Assembly: GCF_900112245.1 (NCBI RefSeq)
Contig: NZ_FOYX01000001.1
Span: 1,785,856-1,849,855, forward strand
Direction of reading: 5' to 3'
From: Maribacter stanieri
GTDB lineage: Bacteria > Bacteroidota > Bacteroidia > Flavobacteriales > Flavobacteriaceae
DNA length: 64,000 nt
Both the position numbers and the translations under genes were made by a program. Shown here piece after piece: positions 33,114 to 41,904 of this stretch. The notes under the pieces were generated by a model. It made no database searches, was not told where the DNA came from, and saw only the letters and a program-made list of their open reading frames with translations. The first letter of the stretch is position 1, and the number at the start of each line of letters is the position of its first letter.

Positions 33114-33446
33114 TTAAAAAAATGAGAATTCCATTAGGAAAATTAGTAGTAAGGTTAGGCTTATTGTTTTGTAGGTAATAAGATGAAGTGGCTGCAATAG
33201 TATTATGAGACTTGCCACGGTCATTAAGAAAATTAAATAGGTAAAAATGCCCGAGCCCCATCCAAATTTATATATGGAAAGGGCACAGGCGATAAAAATT
33301 AATATAGAGCCTATTGCATTGGCTTGGGTACTTTTTTTAAGGCACCAAGTTTCTATTTTTAAATTTATGGGCACCTTTTGCCTTTTTGTTGTTGCGTAAC
33401 AAGTATAAAATCCGGTAAAGGTTAATAATAGAATTATAGTTATCAT
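33114..33446 (-). CDS. Small membrane protein, DUF3325-like
   Basis: The ATG at 33446 gives 110 residues with four membrane segments and avoids overlapping the gene upstream; a longer frame exists to 33488. Position and layout fit the small four-helix proteins (DUF3325 type) of iron-uptake operons. Family assignment is tentative. Confidence 0.6.
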   Translation of the reverse strand: MITIILLLTFTGFYTCYATTKRQKVPINLKIETWCLKKSTQANAIGSILIFIACALSIYKFGWGSGIFTYLIFLMTVASLIILLQPLHLITYKTISLTLLLIFLMEFSFF

Positions 33447-33454
33447 CTCTGTTT

Positions 33455-34174
33455 TTACTGGTTGATACAATAAGTAGCACAATGCCAAACAAATTCATAA
33501 TCTTTTCCATTATAGGAACCTGGGACTCTTTCTTCATAAACAGTTTCCATAGTGTACTTAGTATTCCATGGTAATTGAAAGCTTACTTCACCATTATCAT
33601 CTGTTTCAAGAGTTTTACTCCATAAATCTGACACATATATTTGAAACTCATTTTTAGTCAAAGGTTTTCCTTTAAAAAGCACTTGTAATTTAATTTCACC
33701 ATTGGTGCTCTTTAATTCCTTTATTACTATGCCGTCAGTATTTAAGGTTTTGGTATCGGCTATTATATTACCCACCTGTACTTTGGCGGTAGATTGATAA
33801 TGGGTTTTGAAGATGCCAAAATCCCATTCTGTATAATCCAGTACTTCAATATTGTCATTATTTAATGCTACTGTATAAGTTCCATTAGCTTTTGGAATGA
33901 AATAGGCTACATAGTAATCTTCTTTCGCAGTAGTTTTTAAAACTTTTTTTGAACCATCTGGCTGTATAAGCCACAAATTGAATTTTGCAACTGACGGAAA
34001 ATTATCCCCTTTTACTTTCTCAATAACTCCGTGAGTGTATTCGCCAAAATAGACCCTAACTTCTTGTTCTTTTTGTAAGCTGCCGGTTCGGTCGGTTTCT
34101 AGCCATAAATAGTGGGCAAACATTGGTGAAATGGTGAATAGAAGTAGGGAAATCGTAATTATTATTTTTTTCAT
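33455..34174 (-). CDS. DUF4198 exported protein
   Basis: The 239-residue protein has a signal peptide ending SPMFAH and begins its mature part with HYLWLETDRTG, the usual N-terminal His motif of DUF4198 proteins. Residues about 95-120 and 165-225 form two Ig-like beta domains. The family is seen with metal-uptake receptors and may bind metal. It lies 88 bases after the TonB-receptor gene on the same strand. Confidence 0.85.
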   Translation of the reverse strand: MKKIIITISLLLFTISPMFAHYLWLETDRTGSLQKEQEVRVYFGEYTHGVIEKVKGDNFPSVAKFNLWLIQPDGSKKVLKTTAKEDYYVAYFIPKANGTYTVALNNDNIEVLDYTEWDFGIFKTHYQSTAKVQVGNIIADTKTLNTDGIVIKELKSTNGEIKLQVLFKGKPLTKNEFQIYVSDLWSKTLETDDNGEVSFQLPWNTKYTMETVYEERVPGSYNGKDYEFVWHCATYCINQ

Positions 34175-34262
34175 GATTATTTATTTATGGTTAAACCCTC
34201 GGCATTTTGCCGAGGGATAACCGGATTGCACTAACTCAACAAGAATTAATTAATATGTTTTT

Positions 34263-36596
34263 CTAGAAATTATAGGTTACTGTTACCCTACCATTGATGC
34301 CGGGTTCTGATTGCCAGTATAAATAAGTGGCATAATTAGATCCGGAATACAAGTATTCATTTAAAAGGTTGTTCACGTTAAACTGAACTCTAAACTGATC
34401 ATTGCTCCAGGAGAGTGCGCCATCTAGTCTAAAGTAATCGGGTAATTGAGATTCATTATCTGCACCCCATGACCATGTAGAACGATCAATTTGATATTGG
34501 TAGCCTAAAGAAGCACCAAAACCTTGAAGCTTGGATATTTCTGGAAATTTATAATTAAGCCAGCCATTTGTTAAATGCTTTGCATGCCCAGCTACACGTT
34601 GTGCTATATTTTCAGGGTTGGTGTCTTCTGTAATTTCAACATTTGTATTGGCGTAATTTAGTATAACGTTTAATTCAGGCGTAATCTCACCTTGCAAATC
34701 AAATTCTATACCTTTAGATTGAATTTCACCCAACTGTATTGAGAAGTTAGGATTCTCTGGATCTGTTACCAGTACATTTTGTTTGGTGATTTGATATGCA
34801 CCTAATGAAGTTCTTAACCTACCATCAAAAAAGCTCTTTTTAATACCACCTTCAATATCATTGGCATCAACTGGATCAAAGGTTTCTCCTGTAAAGCTTA
34901 CTCCATTTTGTCCAATAAATGAGCGGTCGTATAAGGCATATGCTGTAAGACTTGGTAATATGTTTACACTTAAACCTATACGTGGTGTAATTTTTGAATC
35001 GGTTTCATCTTTGCCCCGGGTAAATAAATTGGTATATCTACCTGCAAGTGTTAAACGTGCCTTGTCATTAAAAAAACCAATTTCATCCTGTACATAAACA
35101 GAGCGGTTAATACCACCGTAATTATAAATGTTATCGCGATATTGAACGGGTACAGACTTGTTGAATACCGGTAGTTCTGTGTTTCCGTATACAGGATTAT
35201 AAATATTAAATGGTTGGTCTATATCGGTGAGACCAAATTGATTGAAATCTGCCCAATATTCCTTTTGGCTATAATCGAATCCACCTAATAGTTTATGGCT
35301 TACGCCACCAGTTTGAAAGGCTCCAGATACATAAGTTTGAAAGTACTTGCCTATAGAGAGCGCATCCCAATTACTTATGTAACGTACTGCATCGCCATTT
35401 TGCTCCATTGACCACACCCAAGTAGAATTACCTATTTGATTATAACGTAAAGAACCAAATTTGGTTTCCCAACTCCAATCCTTATTAAAGTCATGTTTTA
35501 CGGTTCCAAAAAAGGTAACTTCCTGTATGTCTGAAGCTGGGTAATTCGTATCTGTAAATTTAAAATCTCGATCTAAACTACCGTAACCGTCCTCATTCGG
35601 AGCAAAAACATAGGCTGCTCCCATATAGCTTTCTGCTTGTTGAACACTTAATTCTGCCGTAACAGACGTTTTTTGAGATAGATTGTAGGTTAGGGCAGGA
35701 GCAAAGCCGTAACGCTCAGCATCTTCATTACCTCTATGACTATCAGATGTTTGGTACATGGCATTAAATCGATATAATAATTTCCCGTTTTCGGTAGCCT
35801 TTCCTCCAAGGTCTAATGTTGCTCGATAGTTATCAAAACTACCTGCCATTAGTGATACTTGTCTAATTGTTTTTTCAGATGGTTTTTTAGTGACCACATT
35901 ATAGAATCCGCCAGGTTCGCCAGCAGACATCATAAAACCTGCAGGACCTTTTACAAATTCTATTTGATCTACAAATGCCATATCTTCAGATAATGGTCCC
36001 CAAGTGTCTTGTACATTAAATCCGTTTCTAAATGCCGGTAACCTAAAACCTCGCATATTTACTCTAGCAAAATTCCCCCAGTGCTCTAAAAGTGTAACTC
36101 CAGAAACATTTCTAATAACCCCGTCCATTATACTTGTAGCTTGTTGGTCTTGTAGTAGTTCGCTACTAATGATTTGAATGTTCTGAGGTAGTTTGGCTAT
36201 TTCTGTTTTTAAGCGTAACGATGATGATGGGGTTTTTACGGCATACTTGTTATGATGCCCTTTTACTACTACTTCATTAAGTTGTTCACTTTGCTCTGGT
36301 AGCGAAACAGTGACTATTTCTATTGATTTATTGGCTAATACGGTAGTTGAGATTTGTTTAGAAACATGACCTACGATAGACAATGTCAATGTATATGTAC
36401 CAGCAGCTAAATTCTTTATTTCAAATCTACCTTTGGCGTTAGTGGTTGTTCCTAAACTGGTCTTGGAGATACTAATATTAACATTAGATAGTGGGTTGTT
36501 GTTTTGGTCTACAACGGTACCTTTTAAGTCACCACTTTGTGCAAAAGTGAAAGAGGTGCCGATTAGAAAGAGCAGAATTGTGTAAATATTCTTCAT
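34263..36596 (-). CDS. TonB-dependent siderophore-type receptor
   Basis: The 777-residue protein has a signal peptide (ending TFAQ), a carboxypeptidase-like beta-sandwich domain (about 22-105), a plug domain (LRLKTEIAKLPQNIQIISSELLQDQ, then the FVKGPAGFMMSAGEPGG segment) and a 22-strand barrel ending VTVTYNF. The plug pattern is that of FhuA/FpvA-type siderophore receptors. It probably imports a ferric chelate, with the PepSY protein downstream and an AraC regulator divergent. Confidence 0.95.
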   Translation of the reverse strand: MKNIYTILLFLIGTSFTFAQSGDLKGTVVDQNNNPLSNVNISISKTSLGTTTNAKGRFEIKNLAAGTYTLTLSIVGHVSKQISTTVLANKSIEIVTVSLPEQSEQLNEVVVKGHHNKYAVKTPSSSLRLKTEIAKLPQNIQIISSELLQDQQATSIMDGVIRNVSGVTLLEHWGNFARVNMRGFRLPAFRNGFNVQDTWGPLSEDMAFVDQIEFVKGPAGFMMSAGEPGGFYNVVTKKPSEKTIRQVSLMAGSFDNYRATLDLGGKATENGKLLYRFNAMYQTSDSHRGNEDAERYGFAPALTYNLSQKTSVTAELSVQQAESYMGAAYVFAPNEDGYGSLDRDFKFTDTNYPASDIQEVTFFGTVKHDFNKDWSWETKFGSLRYNQIGNSTWVWSMEQNGDAVRYISNWDALSIGKYFQTYVSGAFQTGGVSHKLLGGFDYSQKEYWADFNQFGLTDIDQPFNIYNPVYGNTELPVFNKSVPVQYRDNIYNYGGINRSVYVQDEIGFFNDKARLTLAGRYTNLFTRGKDETDSKITPRIGLSVNILPSLTAYALYDRSFIGQNGVSFTGETFDPVDANDIEGGIKKSFFDGRLRTSLGAYQITKQNVLVTDPENPNFSIQLGEIQSKGIEFDLQGEITPELNVILNYANTNVEITEDTNPENIAQRVAGHAKHLTNGWLNYKFPEISKLQGFGASLGYQYQIDRSTWSWGADNESQLPDYFRLDGALSWSNDQFRVQFNVNNLLNEYLYSGSNYATYLYWQSEPGINGRVTVTYNF

Positions 36597-36676
36597 GAAT
36601 TATTTGTTATTTTTAATTAGTCTAAATAAGTTTGATGCGAATTTATGACCTAGTCATGGATTAGAAATGACGTGAA

Positions 36677-37663
36677 ATGGTAAAAAAAAGACGCAATTTT
36701 ACAGATGCGCAGATTGTTGATTTAACCGAGTCGCAAGAAATTGCGTATCATAAATTGGCGGACTGTGTTAAAGAAAATGGTAATAATGAGGTGAACCATA
36801 AGGTCTATCATGTTAAAGAGGAGTATGGTAAGGGACGTATTGACGAAATACATTTTGAAGATGTAATTATATCTACTCTGGTATTTAAATTGAAGAGAGA
36901 TGTCGTTTTAAAGCAGAAATTAAAAATCGACTTTGTGCAATTATCTTTTCTGATTGAGGGTGAGCGAGTAATTTCAATTTTAAATTGTGATGATATTTTT
37001 TTAGAGAGTGGAGACTCTTACTTGGCAAATATCAAATCTTTTGAAGGAACCTCTAAGATTACCGGAAATAAAACATATAAAGAGGTTAAGGTGAAGTTAT
37101 CAAATTCATTTTTAGCTAAGCATGGTTTTTTCAATGATTTAAAATTAAAAGAACTTATAGATGATAATTTAATATTGCCCATAACTAATGAAATGATGTC
37201 TATTTTAGAAACTTTTGAAAAGGTGAGATTTGAAGGAACGGCAAGACTTATTTATTTAAAAGCAAAGGTTTTTGAGATGTTGGCCGTTCAAGTTTCCAAT
37301 TACAAAAATGAACATCTTAGTAATAATGCCTTTCAAAATAGTAATGTGTTGAAGAAATTGTTATGTATTCAAAAACGTATTAACGAGAATTTAGCCATTA
37401 ACTATTCCGTAGCAGAATTGGCTAAAGAAGTTGGTATTAATAAAACTGTTTTAAACAAAGAGTTTTTAAGGGTTTTTGGAAAAACTGTACATGAATATAG
37501 TATTGATAAAAAGATAGAAAAATCAAAATCTCTATTATTAAATACAGATATACCTATCTATGAGATCGCCGAACAAATAGGTTACAAAAATGCCACGCAT
37601 TTCTCTGCAGCATTTAAACGTCAAGAAGGTATAACACCAAAGAAATTTAAAAATAGTTTGTAG
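36677..37663 (+). CDS. AraC-family transcriptional regulator
   Basis: The 328-residue protein has a variable N-terminal sensing domain and a C-terminal pair of HTH motifs (YSVAELAKEVGINKTVLNKEF and IYEIAEQIGYKNATHFSAAFKRQEGITPKKFK). It resembles PchR-type regulators, which respond to siderophores. It is divergent from the receptor gene across about 80 bases, so it probably controls that operon. Confidence 0.9.
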   Translation: MVKKRRNFTDAQIVDLTESQEIAYHKLADCVKENGNNEVNHKVYHVKEEYGKGRIDEIHFEDVIISTLVFKLKRDVVLKQKLKIDFVQLSFLIEGERVISILNCDDIFLESGDSYLANIKSFEGTSKITGNKTYKEVKVKLSNSFLAKHGFFNDLKLKELIDDNLILPITNEMMSILETFEKVRFEGTARLIYLKAKVFEMLAVQVSNYKNEHLSNNAFQNSNVLKKLLCIQKRINENLAINYSVAELAKEVGINKTVLNKEFLRVFGKTVHEYSIDKKIEKSKSLLLNTDIPIYEIAEQIGYKNATHFSAAFKRQEGITPKKFKNSL

Positions 37664-37685
37664 TAATCTTGTGAAGTTAATAGTA

Positions 37686-38591
37686 TCAATTTATCAAAGA
37701 AACTCCAATGCCAAAGGTGGTTTGTCTATGGTTATAATCAATGAGAGTTTCTCCGTACCCATCAAAAAGTTGTAAATGCCCGTTGAAGTTCTCGTAAATA
37801 GGAAAAGACCAGGTGAATTGTAAACTGCCGCGACTCTTATCTCCTAAGTTTAACGAATGTCTGGCTATTGTTCTAAAACGCTGTCTACCCCAATCATAAG
37901 TGATATCAGCCTCGCCACGTCCAACGTAATCAGATATATTTTCGTTGTCATCAATTTTACTTCCTATACGTATCCAAGGTTTTAGCATTACTTGCCAATT
38001 ATCACGCTCAAATGCAGCATGAAAGGCAATACGGTTCCAGCTTCTTGAAATTGGGTCAGACTGCCCGTTAGATTCATGTATGACTGAAGCGCCAACCATT
38101 TTGGTATCAAAACCAAGTAATTTAAATTTAATAGGAAAGTTGGCGATAATTTCGGGTTGATAATTCAATTCTCTAAATGGTCTTGAACGTTCTGTGTTAT
38201 AAATTTGCCAATAAGCGGTCTGCGAATAGCCCATCCATAAATCCATTCGACCATCAAACATACCATGAAAAATTTTTGTTTTTAGGCTAATCTGAAATTT
38301 TGATTCTACAGCATTTAAGCTATTTGGCTCATCTAAAACTTTATCTGAATTTTCTGCCTGTGGAAATTCATTTGGGTTGGTAGAATATTTTGCGGCGGTT
38401 ATGTATATAGGTTTGTAAGAAGTAAGAATGAATGTGCCACGTTGATGCTCATCATCTAGTTCCCATAATTCACTTAAACTTTTACTATTATTGAAATACC
38501 AATTGTGATCGTGATCGTCTTGCGAAACACATTGATGGCTGAAGGTTATTATAAAAGCAAATATTAAAACTGTTGTTGTTTTATGTAACAT
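37686..38591 (-). CDS. pldA: Outer-membrane phospholipase A
   Basis: The 301-residue protein has a signal peptide and a barrel architecture. The OMPLA active site is present as His172, Ser174 (HESNGQSDP) and Asn186 (SRSWNR), with the same spacing as His142, Ser144 and Asn156 of the E. coli enzyme. OMPLA hydrolyses acyl chains of phospholipids in the outer leaflet. It stands alone here; its products could feed glycerophosphodiester pathways such as the one at the left of the window, which is speculation. Confidence 0.9.
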   Translation of the reverse strand: MLHKTTTVLIFAFIITFSHQCVSQDDHDHNWYFNNSKSLSELWELDDEHQRGTFILTSYKPIYITAAKYSTNPNEFPQAENSDKVLDEPNSLNAVESKFQISLKTKIFHGMFDGRMDLWMGYSQTAYWQIYNTERSRPFRELNYQPEIIANFPIKFKLLGFDTKMVGASVIHESNGQSDPISRSWNRIAFHAAFERDNWQVMLKPWIRIGSKIDDNENISDYVGRGEADITYDWGRQRFRTIARHSLNLGDKSRGSLQFTWSFPIYENFNGHLQLFDGYGETLIDYNHRQTTFGIGVSLIN

Positions 38592-38679
38592 CGATAAATT
38601 TTAAAGGAGTCAAAATTATATATTTGAATGCGTATTAGTAAATGAATTCGTATTTTAAATTAATACAATCAATTTAATA

Positions 38680-39057
38680 ATGAAACCAGCAGAGAACTAC
38701 ATTTTTAATCAGCCCGAACCTTACAAGAGTATTTTAATGCATTTACAAATGATGATTGAAACTACTTTGCCAGAGGTAGAGTTAAAGTTTAAATGGAATA
38801 TTCCTTGTTTTTATATTGGAAAATCTCCGATCTGCTATTTAAATGCATCACACAAAAAGCAATTTGTGGATATTGCTTTCTGGAACTCTGCACACCTTAC
38901 AAAACATTTGAACGTACTAATTTCTGAAAACAGAAAAGTAGTACGTTCATTGCGTTATAGTACCCTTGAAGATATTGATAACGAGATTCTTATTGATGTT
39001 TTACAAGATGCTTATTCCGTTCGTAAAAATGGGTTTTACAAACGAAAAGACATATAA
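38680..39057 (+). CDS. DUF1801 family protein
   Basis: The 125-residue protein fits DUF1801 (YdhG-like): QPEPYKSILMHLQMMIE, ELKFKWNIPCFYIGKSPICYL and the C-terminal helix. The fold is a small alpha/beta protein of unknown role. It is convergent with kdsA with one base between their ends. Confidence 0.85.
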   Translation: MKPAENYIFNQPEPYKSILMHLQMMIETTLPEVELKFKWNIPCFYIGKSPICYLNASHKKQFVDIAFWNSAHLTKHLNVLISENRKVVRSLRYSTLEDIDNEILIDVLQDAYSVRKNGFYKRKDI

Positions 39058-39058
39058 A

Positions 39059-39877
39059 TTAAAATTGATTTACCACAGCTCTCAGCGCCACTAAATCTGT
39101 CAATAGTTTTTTCATTAGTCCTAAGTCTAGCATATTGGCACCATCACTTTTTGCATTGGCACAATCAAAATGAGTTTCTATAAAAAGTCCGTCAACACCA
39201 GCGGCAACACCTGCACGAGCCATAGTACCAATTAATGCTGGTCTACCTCCTGTAACACCAGAAGTTTGATTTGGCTGTTGTAACGAATGTGTAACATCTA
39301 AAACTACAGGTGCATATTGTTTCATGGTCGGTACACCTCTAAAATCTACAATCATATCTTGATAACCGAACATGGTTCCACGATCGGTAATTATAGCTTG
39401 CTCGTTTCCAGTTTCAGTTACTTTGTTGACAGCATGTTTCATGCTCTCCGGACTCATAAATTGCCCTTTTTTAATATTTACCGTTTTACCTGTGTTAGCA
39501 GCAGCAACCACTAAATCTGTTTGGCGTGCTAAAAAAGCTGGTATTTGTAGCACATCAACATATTCTGCGGCCATGATGGCATCTTGCTCGGTATGTATAT
39601 CGGTAACCGTTGGCACCTTAAATGTTTCAGATACTTTTCTTAGTATTTTCAATGCTTTTTCATCGCCTATACCCGTAAATGAATCTAACCTACTACGATT
39701 TGCTTTCTTGAAACTTCCTTTAAAAACATAAGGAATTTTAAGCTCATCGGTTATGGTTACAATATGCTCTGCAATACGCATTGCCATGTCTTCACCTTCA
39801 ATGGCACAAGGACCAGAAAGAAGAAAGAAATTATTACTATCTGTGTGTTTTATTTGGGGTATTAGAGATAAGTTCAT
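39059..39877 (-). CDS. kdsA: 3-deoxy-8-phosphooctulonate synthase
   Basis: The internal ATG gives 272 residues (MNLSLIPQIKHTDSNNFFLLSGPCAIEGED); seven upstream codons exist. The KdsA motifs are clear: GPCAIE, KGSFKKANRSRLDSFTGIG, TDIHTEQDA, KKGQFMSPESM, DVTHSLQQPNQ and ETHFDCANAKSDG. It condenses PEP with arabinose 5-phosphate to make KDO 8-phosphate for lipopolysaccharide. Confidence 0.97.
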   Translation of the reverse strand: MNLSLIPQIKHTDSNNFFLLSGPCAIEGEDMAMRIAEHIVTITDELKIPYVFKGSFKKANRSRLDSFTGIGDEKALKILRKVSETFKVPTVTDIHTEQDAIMAAEYVDVLQIPAFLARQTDLVVAAANTGKTVNIKKGQFMSPESMKHAVNKVTETGNEQAIITDRGTMFGYQDMIVDFRGVPTMKQYAPVVLDVTHSLQQPNQTSGVTGGRPALIGTMARAGVAAGVDGLFIETHFDCANAKSDGANMLDLGLMKKLLTDLVALRAVVNQF

Positions 39878-39960
39878 TCGTCGAATATTTTTAAACAAAG
39901 ATACTATTTTAAGCAGCTTACTGTTCTATTAGGATAAGATTGTCGAAAACCCAAATCGGA

Positions 39961-40527
39961 ATGAACTTTAAGAAGTACCTACCTATAATTATACTTGCCT
40001 TATTTGCTTATAAAGGCAGTGCCCAATTTGGTAAGAATTGTGAATTGAGACAGGTGAAAATCAATATAATCAATCCGGGTTTGGAGTATGAAATGGCATT
40101 AGGTGCCAATACAACTTTTGATATTAAGGTTGGTATTCAGGCGGCATTAGATCCATTACTGCCAGATGTGTATAGTGAGTTGGGAGTTTTTCCTGCCATT
40201 GCAGGACAGTACAGGTATTATTATAATTTTGAGAAACGACAAAGAAAAAGAAAACAGATTTACGGTAATTCTGCCAATTATGTAGCGCCTGCGGTTGCTG
40301 TATTTTTTCCGGGTTCACGTACAATTGGTACAGAGAACGTAAAAGGTGCCTTTGGTTATGCAGGTTTGGTAACCGGTATTCAGCGTAGTTATGATTCTGG
40401 GTTTAACTTTTCGGTAGATGTTGGGGCAGCATATTATGATGGGCAATTTGAAGGTGGTATTTACCCTGTTGCCAACTTAAGTATTGGTTTTATAATTAGT
40501 GAAAAACGATGGTGTGTAGGTCGATAA
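39961..40527 (+). CDS. Outer-membrane beta-barrel family protein, copy 1 of 3
   Basis: The ATG gives 188 residues with a signal peptide ending KGSAQ. It shares with the next two genes the words NPGLEYEMALG, RYYYNFEKRQRKRK and GNSANY. Predicted amphipathic strands suggest an 8-stranded barrel. Function unknown. Confidence 0.75.
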   Translation: MNFKKYLPIIILALFAYKGSAQFGKNCELRQVKINIINPGLEYEMALGANTTFDIKVGIQAALDPLLPDVYSELGVFPAIAGQYRYYYNFEKRQRKRKQIYGNSANYVAPAVAVFFPGSRTIGTENVKGAFGYAGLVTGIQRSYDSGFNFSVDVGAAYYDGQFEGGIYPVANLSIGFIISEKRWCVGR

Positions 40528-40616
40528 TCACGTAAGTAATTTCTTAATATTTCTATAAATCAAGTGGTTACTTTTTTTTAATCATGTAGTTTTAGTTGCA
40601 ACATCAATCTAACTAT

Positions 40617-41201
40617 ATGAAAAAAATTACGCTGATTTTTCTATTCTTATCTATTACGACAGCACATTCTCAGATTAGGGATTTTTCTGAAAAAGGTAAC
40701 GGACTCATCAACCTAGAGCGCCATCAATTTACAATTAATCTACTTGGACCTGGTATTAGATATGAGTTAGGCTTATTTAAAAATGTAAGTGCATCAACCA
40801 GTTTTACTCCAGCATTTGCAAGATACCAAGAAGGCTATGCTTTAGGTTTTGCTTGGCATACCAGAATAAGATATTACCATAATTTTCAGGAGCGTTTAGA
40901 TGTCAATAAGAATACGGTAGGTAATTCTGCAAATTACTTTGGTCCTGCACGCAGCATTTTCTGGGAACCTGTTCAGTTTACCGATAATATATCTGACGGA
41001 AATAGTAACTATGCCTTTGCTTTCTATGGCGGAGTGTATGGCGTGCAACGTACCAATAGAAAGGGGTTTAATTTTAATGGGGAAATTGGTTATGGTTATT
41101 TTAGGGGTGACGGTTTGGATAACGGTCATGGTTTTATGGTAAACTTAAATTTTGGATGGGTAGCAACAAAAAGAAAATCTACAAAACCAACTTTTGATTA
41201 A
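40617..41201 (+). CDS. Outer-membrane beta-barrel family protein, copy 2 of 3
   Basis: The ATG gives 194 residues with a signal peptide ending TAHSQ. It has the same landmarks as its neighbours: GPGIRYELGL, RIRYYHNFQERLDVNK and GNSANYFGPA. It follows copy 1 after 89 bases. Function unknown. Confidence 0.75.
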   Translation: MKKITLIFLFLSITTAHSQIRDFSEKGNGLINLERHQFTINLLGPGIRYELGLFKNVSASTSFTPAFARYQEGYALGFAWHTRIRYYHNFQERLDVNKNTVGNSANYFGPARSIFWEPVQFTDNISDGNSNYAFAFYGGVYGVQRTNRKGFNFNGEIGYGYFRGDGLDNGHGFMVNLNFGWVATKRKSTKPTFD

Positions 41202-41253
41202 CGTGGTCTAATATTTGATATACATCCCAAATAATATCAAAACAAACTACAAC

Positions 41254-41799
41254 ATGAAAAAAGTCATTTTTCTATTAGTTATTCTTTTGTCCGCTTTTTA
41301 TGTGAATGCACAATCAGGGAAATTAGTAGAGGACGGACTTTTTAAAATTAACGCATTGGCACCTGGTGTATCTTATGAATTTGGCGTTGGCTCTAAAACT
41401 ACATTGAACTTGGAAGGTTTTTTAGGTTTTGCATTGAACGGAGGATTTGGTAGGGATACTGATTTTGGACTTTTTCCTGGCTTGGCTGCAGAAGTTAGAC
41501 AGTATATTAATTTCGATAGAAGGCTTAGAAAAGGCAAGAATATATCTGGTAACACAGGTAATTATATTTCATTTTTAAATCAAATGCAATTTGGTACACC
41601 CATAATTGGTAATTTAGAATATGCTTCAGATTACTATTATAATATTGTCTTAGCATATGGTTTACAGCGTACTTACAAAAAGGGATTCTATTTTGGTTTA
41701 GCCTTTGGACCAGGTATTTTTGTTAATGAATTTGATGCAAATACAGGTGTTTTAATAGATGCTAGACTTGGTTGGGTAATTGGCGGTAGAAAAAAGTAG
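41254..41799 (+). CDS. Outer-membrane beta-barrel family protein, copy 3 of 3
   Basis: The ATG gives 181 residues with a signal peptide ending YVNAQ. Shared landmarks are APGVSYEFGVG, VRQYINFDRRLRKGK and GNTGNYISF, and the last strand reads LGWVIGGRKK. Three copies in a row point to tandem duplication with divergence. Function unknown. Confidence 0.75.
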   Translation: MKKVIFLLVILLSAFYVNAQSGKLVEDGLFKINALAPGVSYEFGVGSKTTLNLEGFLGFALNGGFGRDTDFGLFPGLAAEVRQYINFDRRLRKGKNISGNTGNYISFLNQMQFGTPIIGNLEYASDYYYNIVLAYGLQRTYKKGFYFGLAFGPGIFVNEFDANTGVLIDARLGWVIGGRKK

Positions 41800-41877
41800 C
41801 CTAAGCTCAAGGGAACTCTCTCAAAATCAATAAGATAAAAATAACAAAAGTTTAAGTGCAACTATTAATATTTAAAG

Positions 41878-41885
41878 TATCTTTG
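41878..41885 (+). promoter_or_regulatory. Promoter -7 element of typA
   Basis: TATCTTTG matches the Bacteroidota consensus TANNTTTG, 19 bases before the ATG. The -33 element is weak. Confidence 0.6.
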
Positions 41886-41904
41886 CACGCTTAAAATAGA
41901 CCTT

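Noticed and set aside
36597-36676. Fur-box-like sequence between the TonB receptor and the AraC gene
   Set aside because: A TTTAGACTAAT-like stretch is present, but symmetry is poor and the consensus for this group is not secure enough to call it.
39372-39731. 119-codon frame opposite kdsA
   Set aside because: It is a shadow of the strongly conserved kdsA gene and has no own features.
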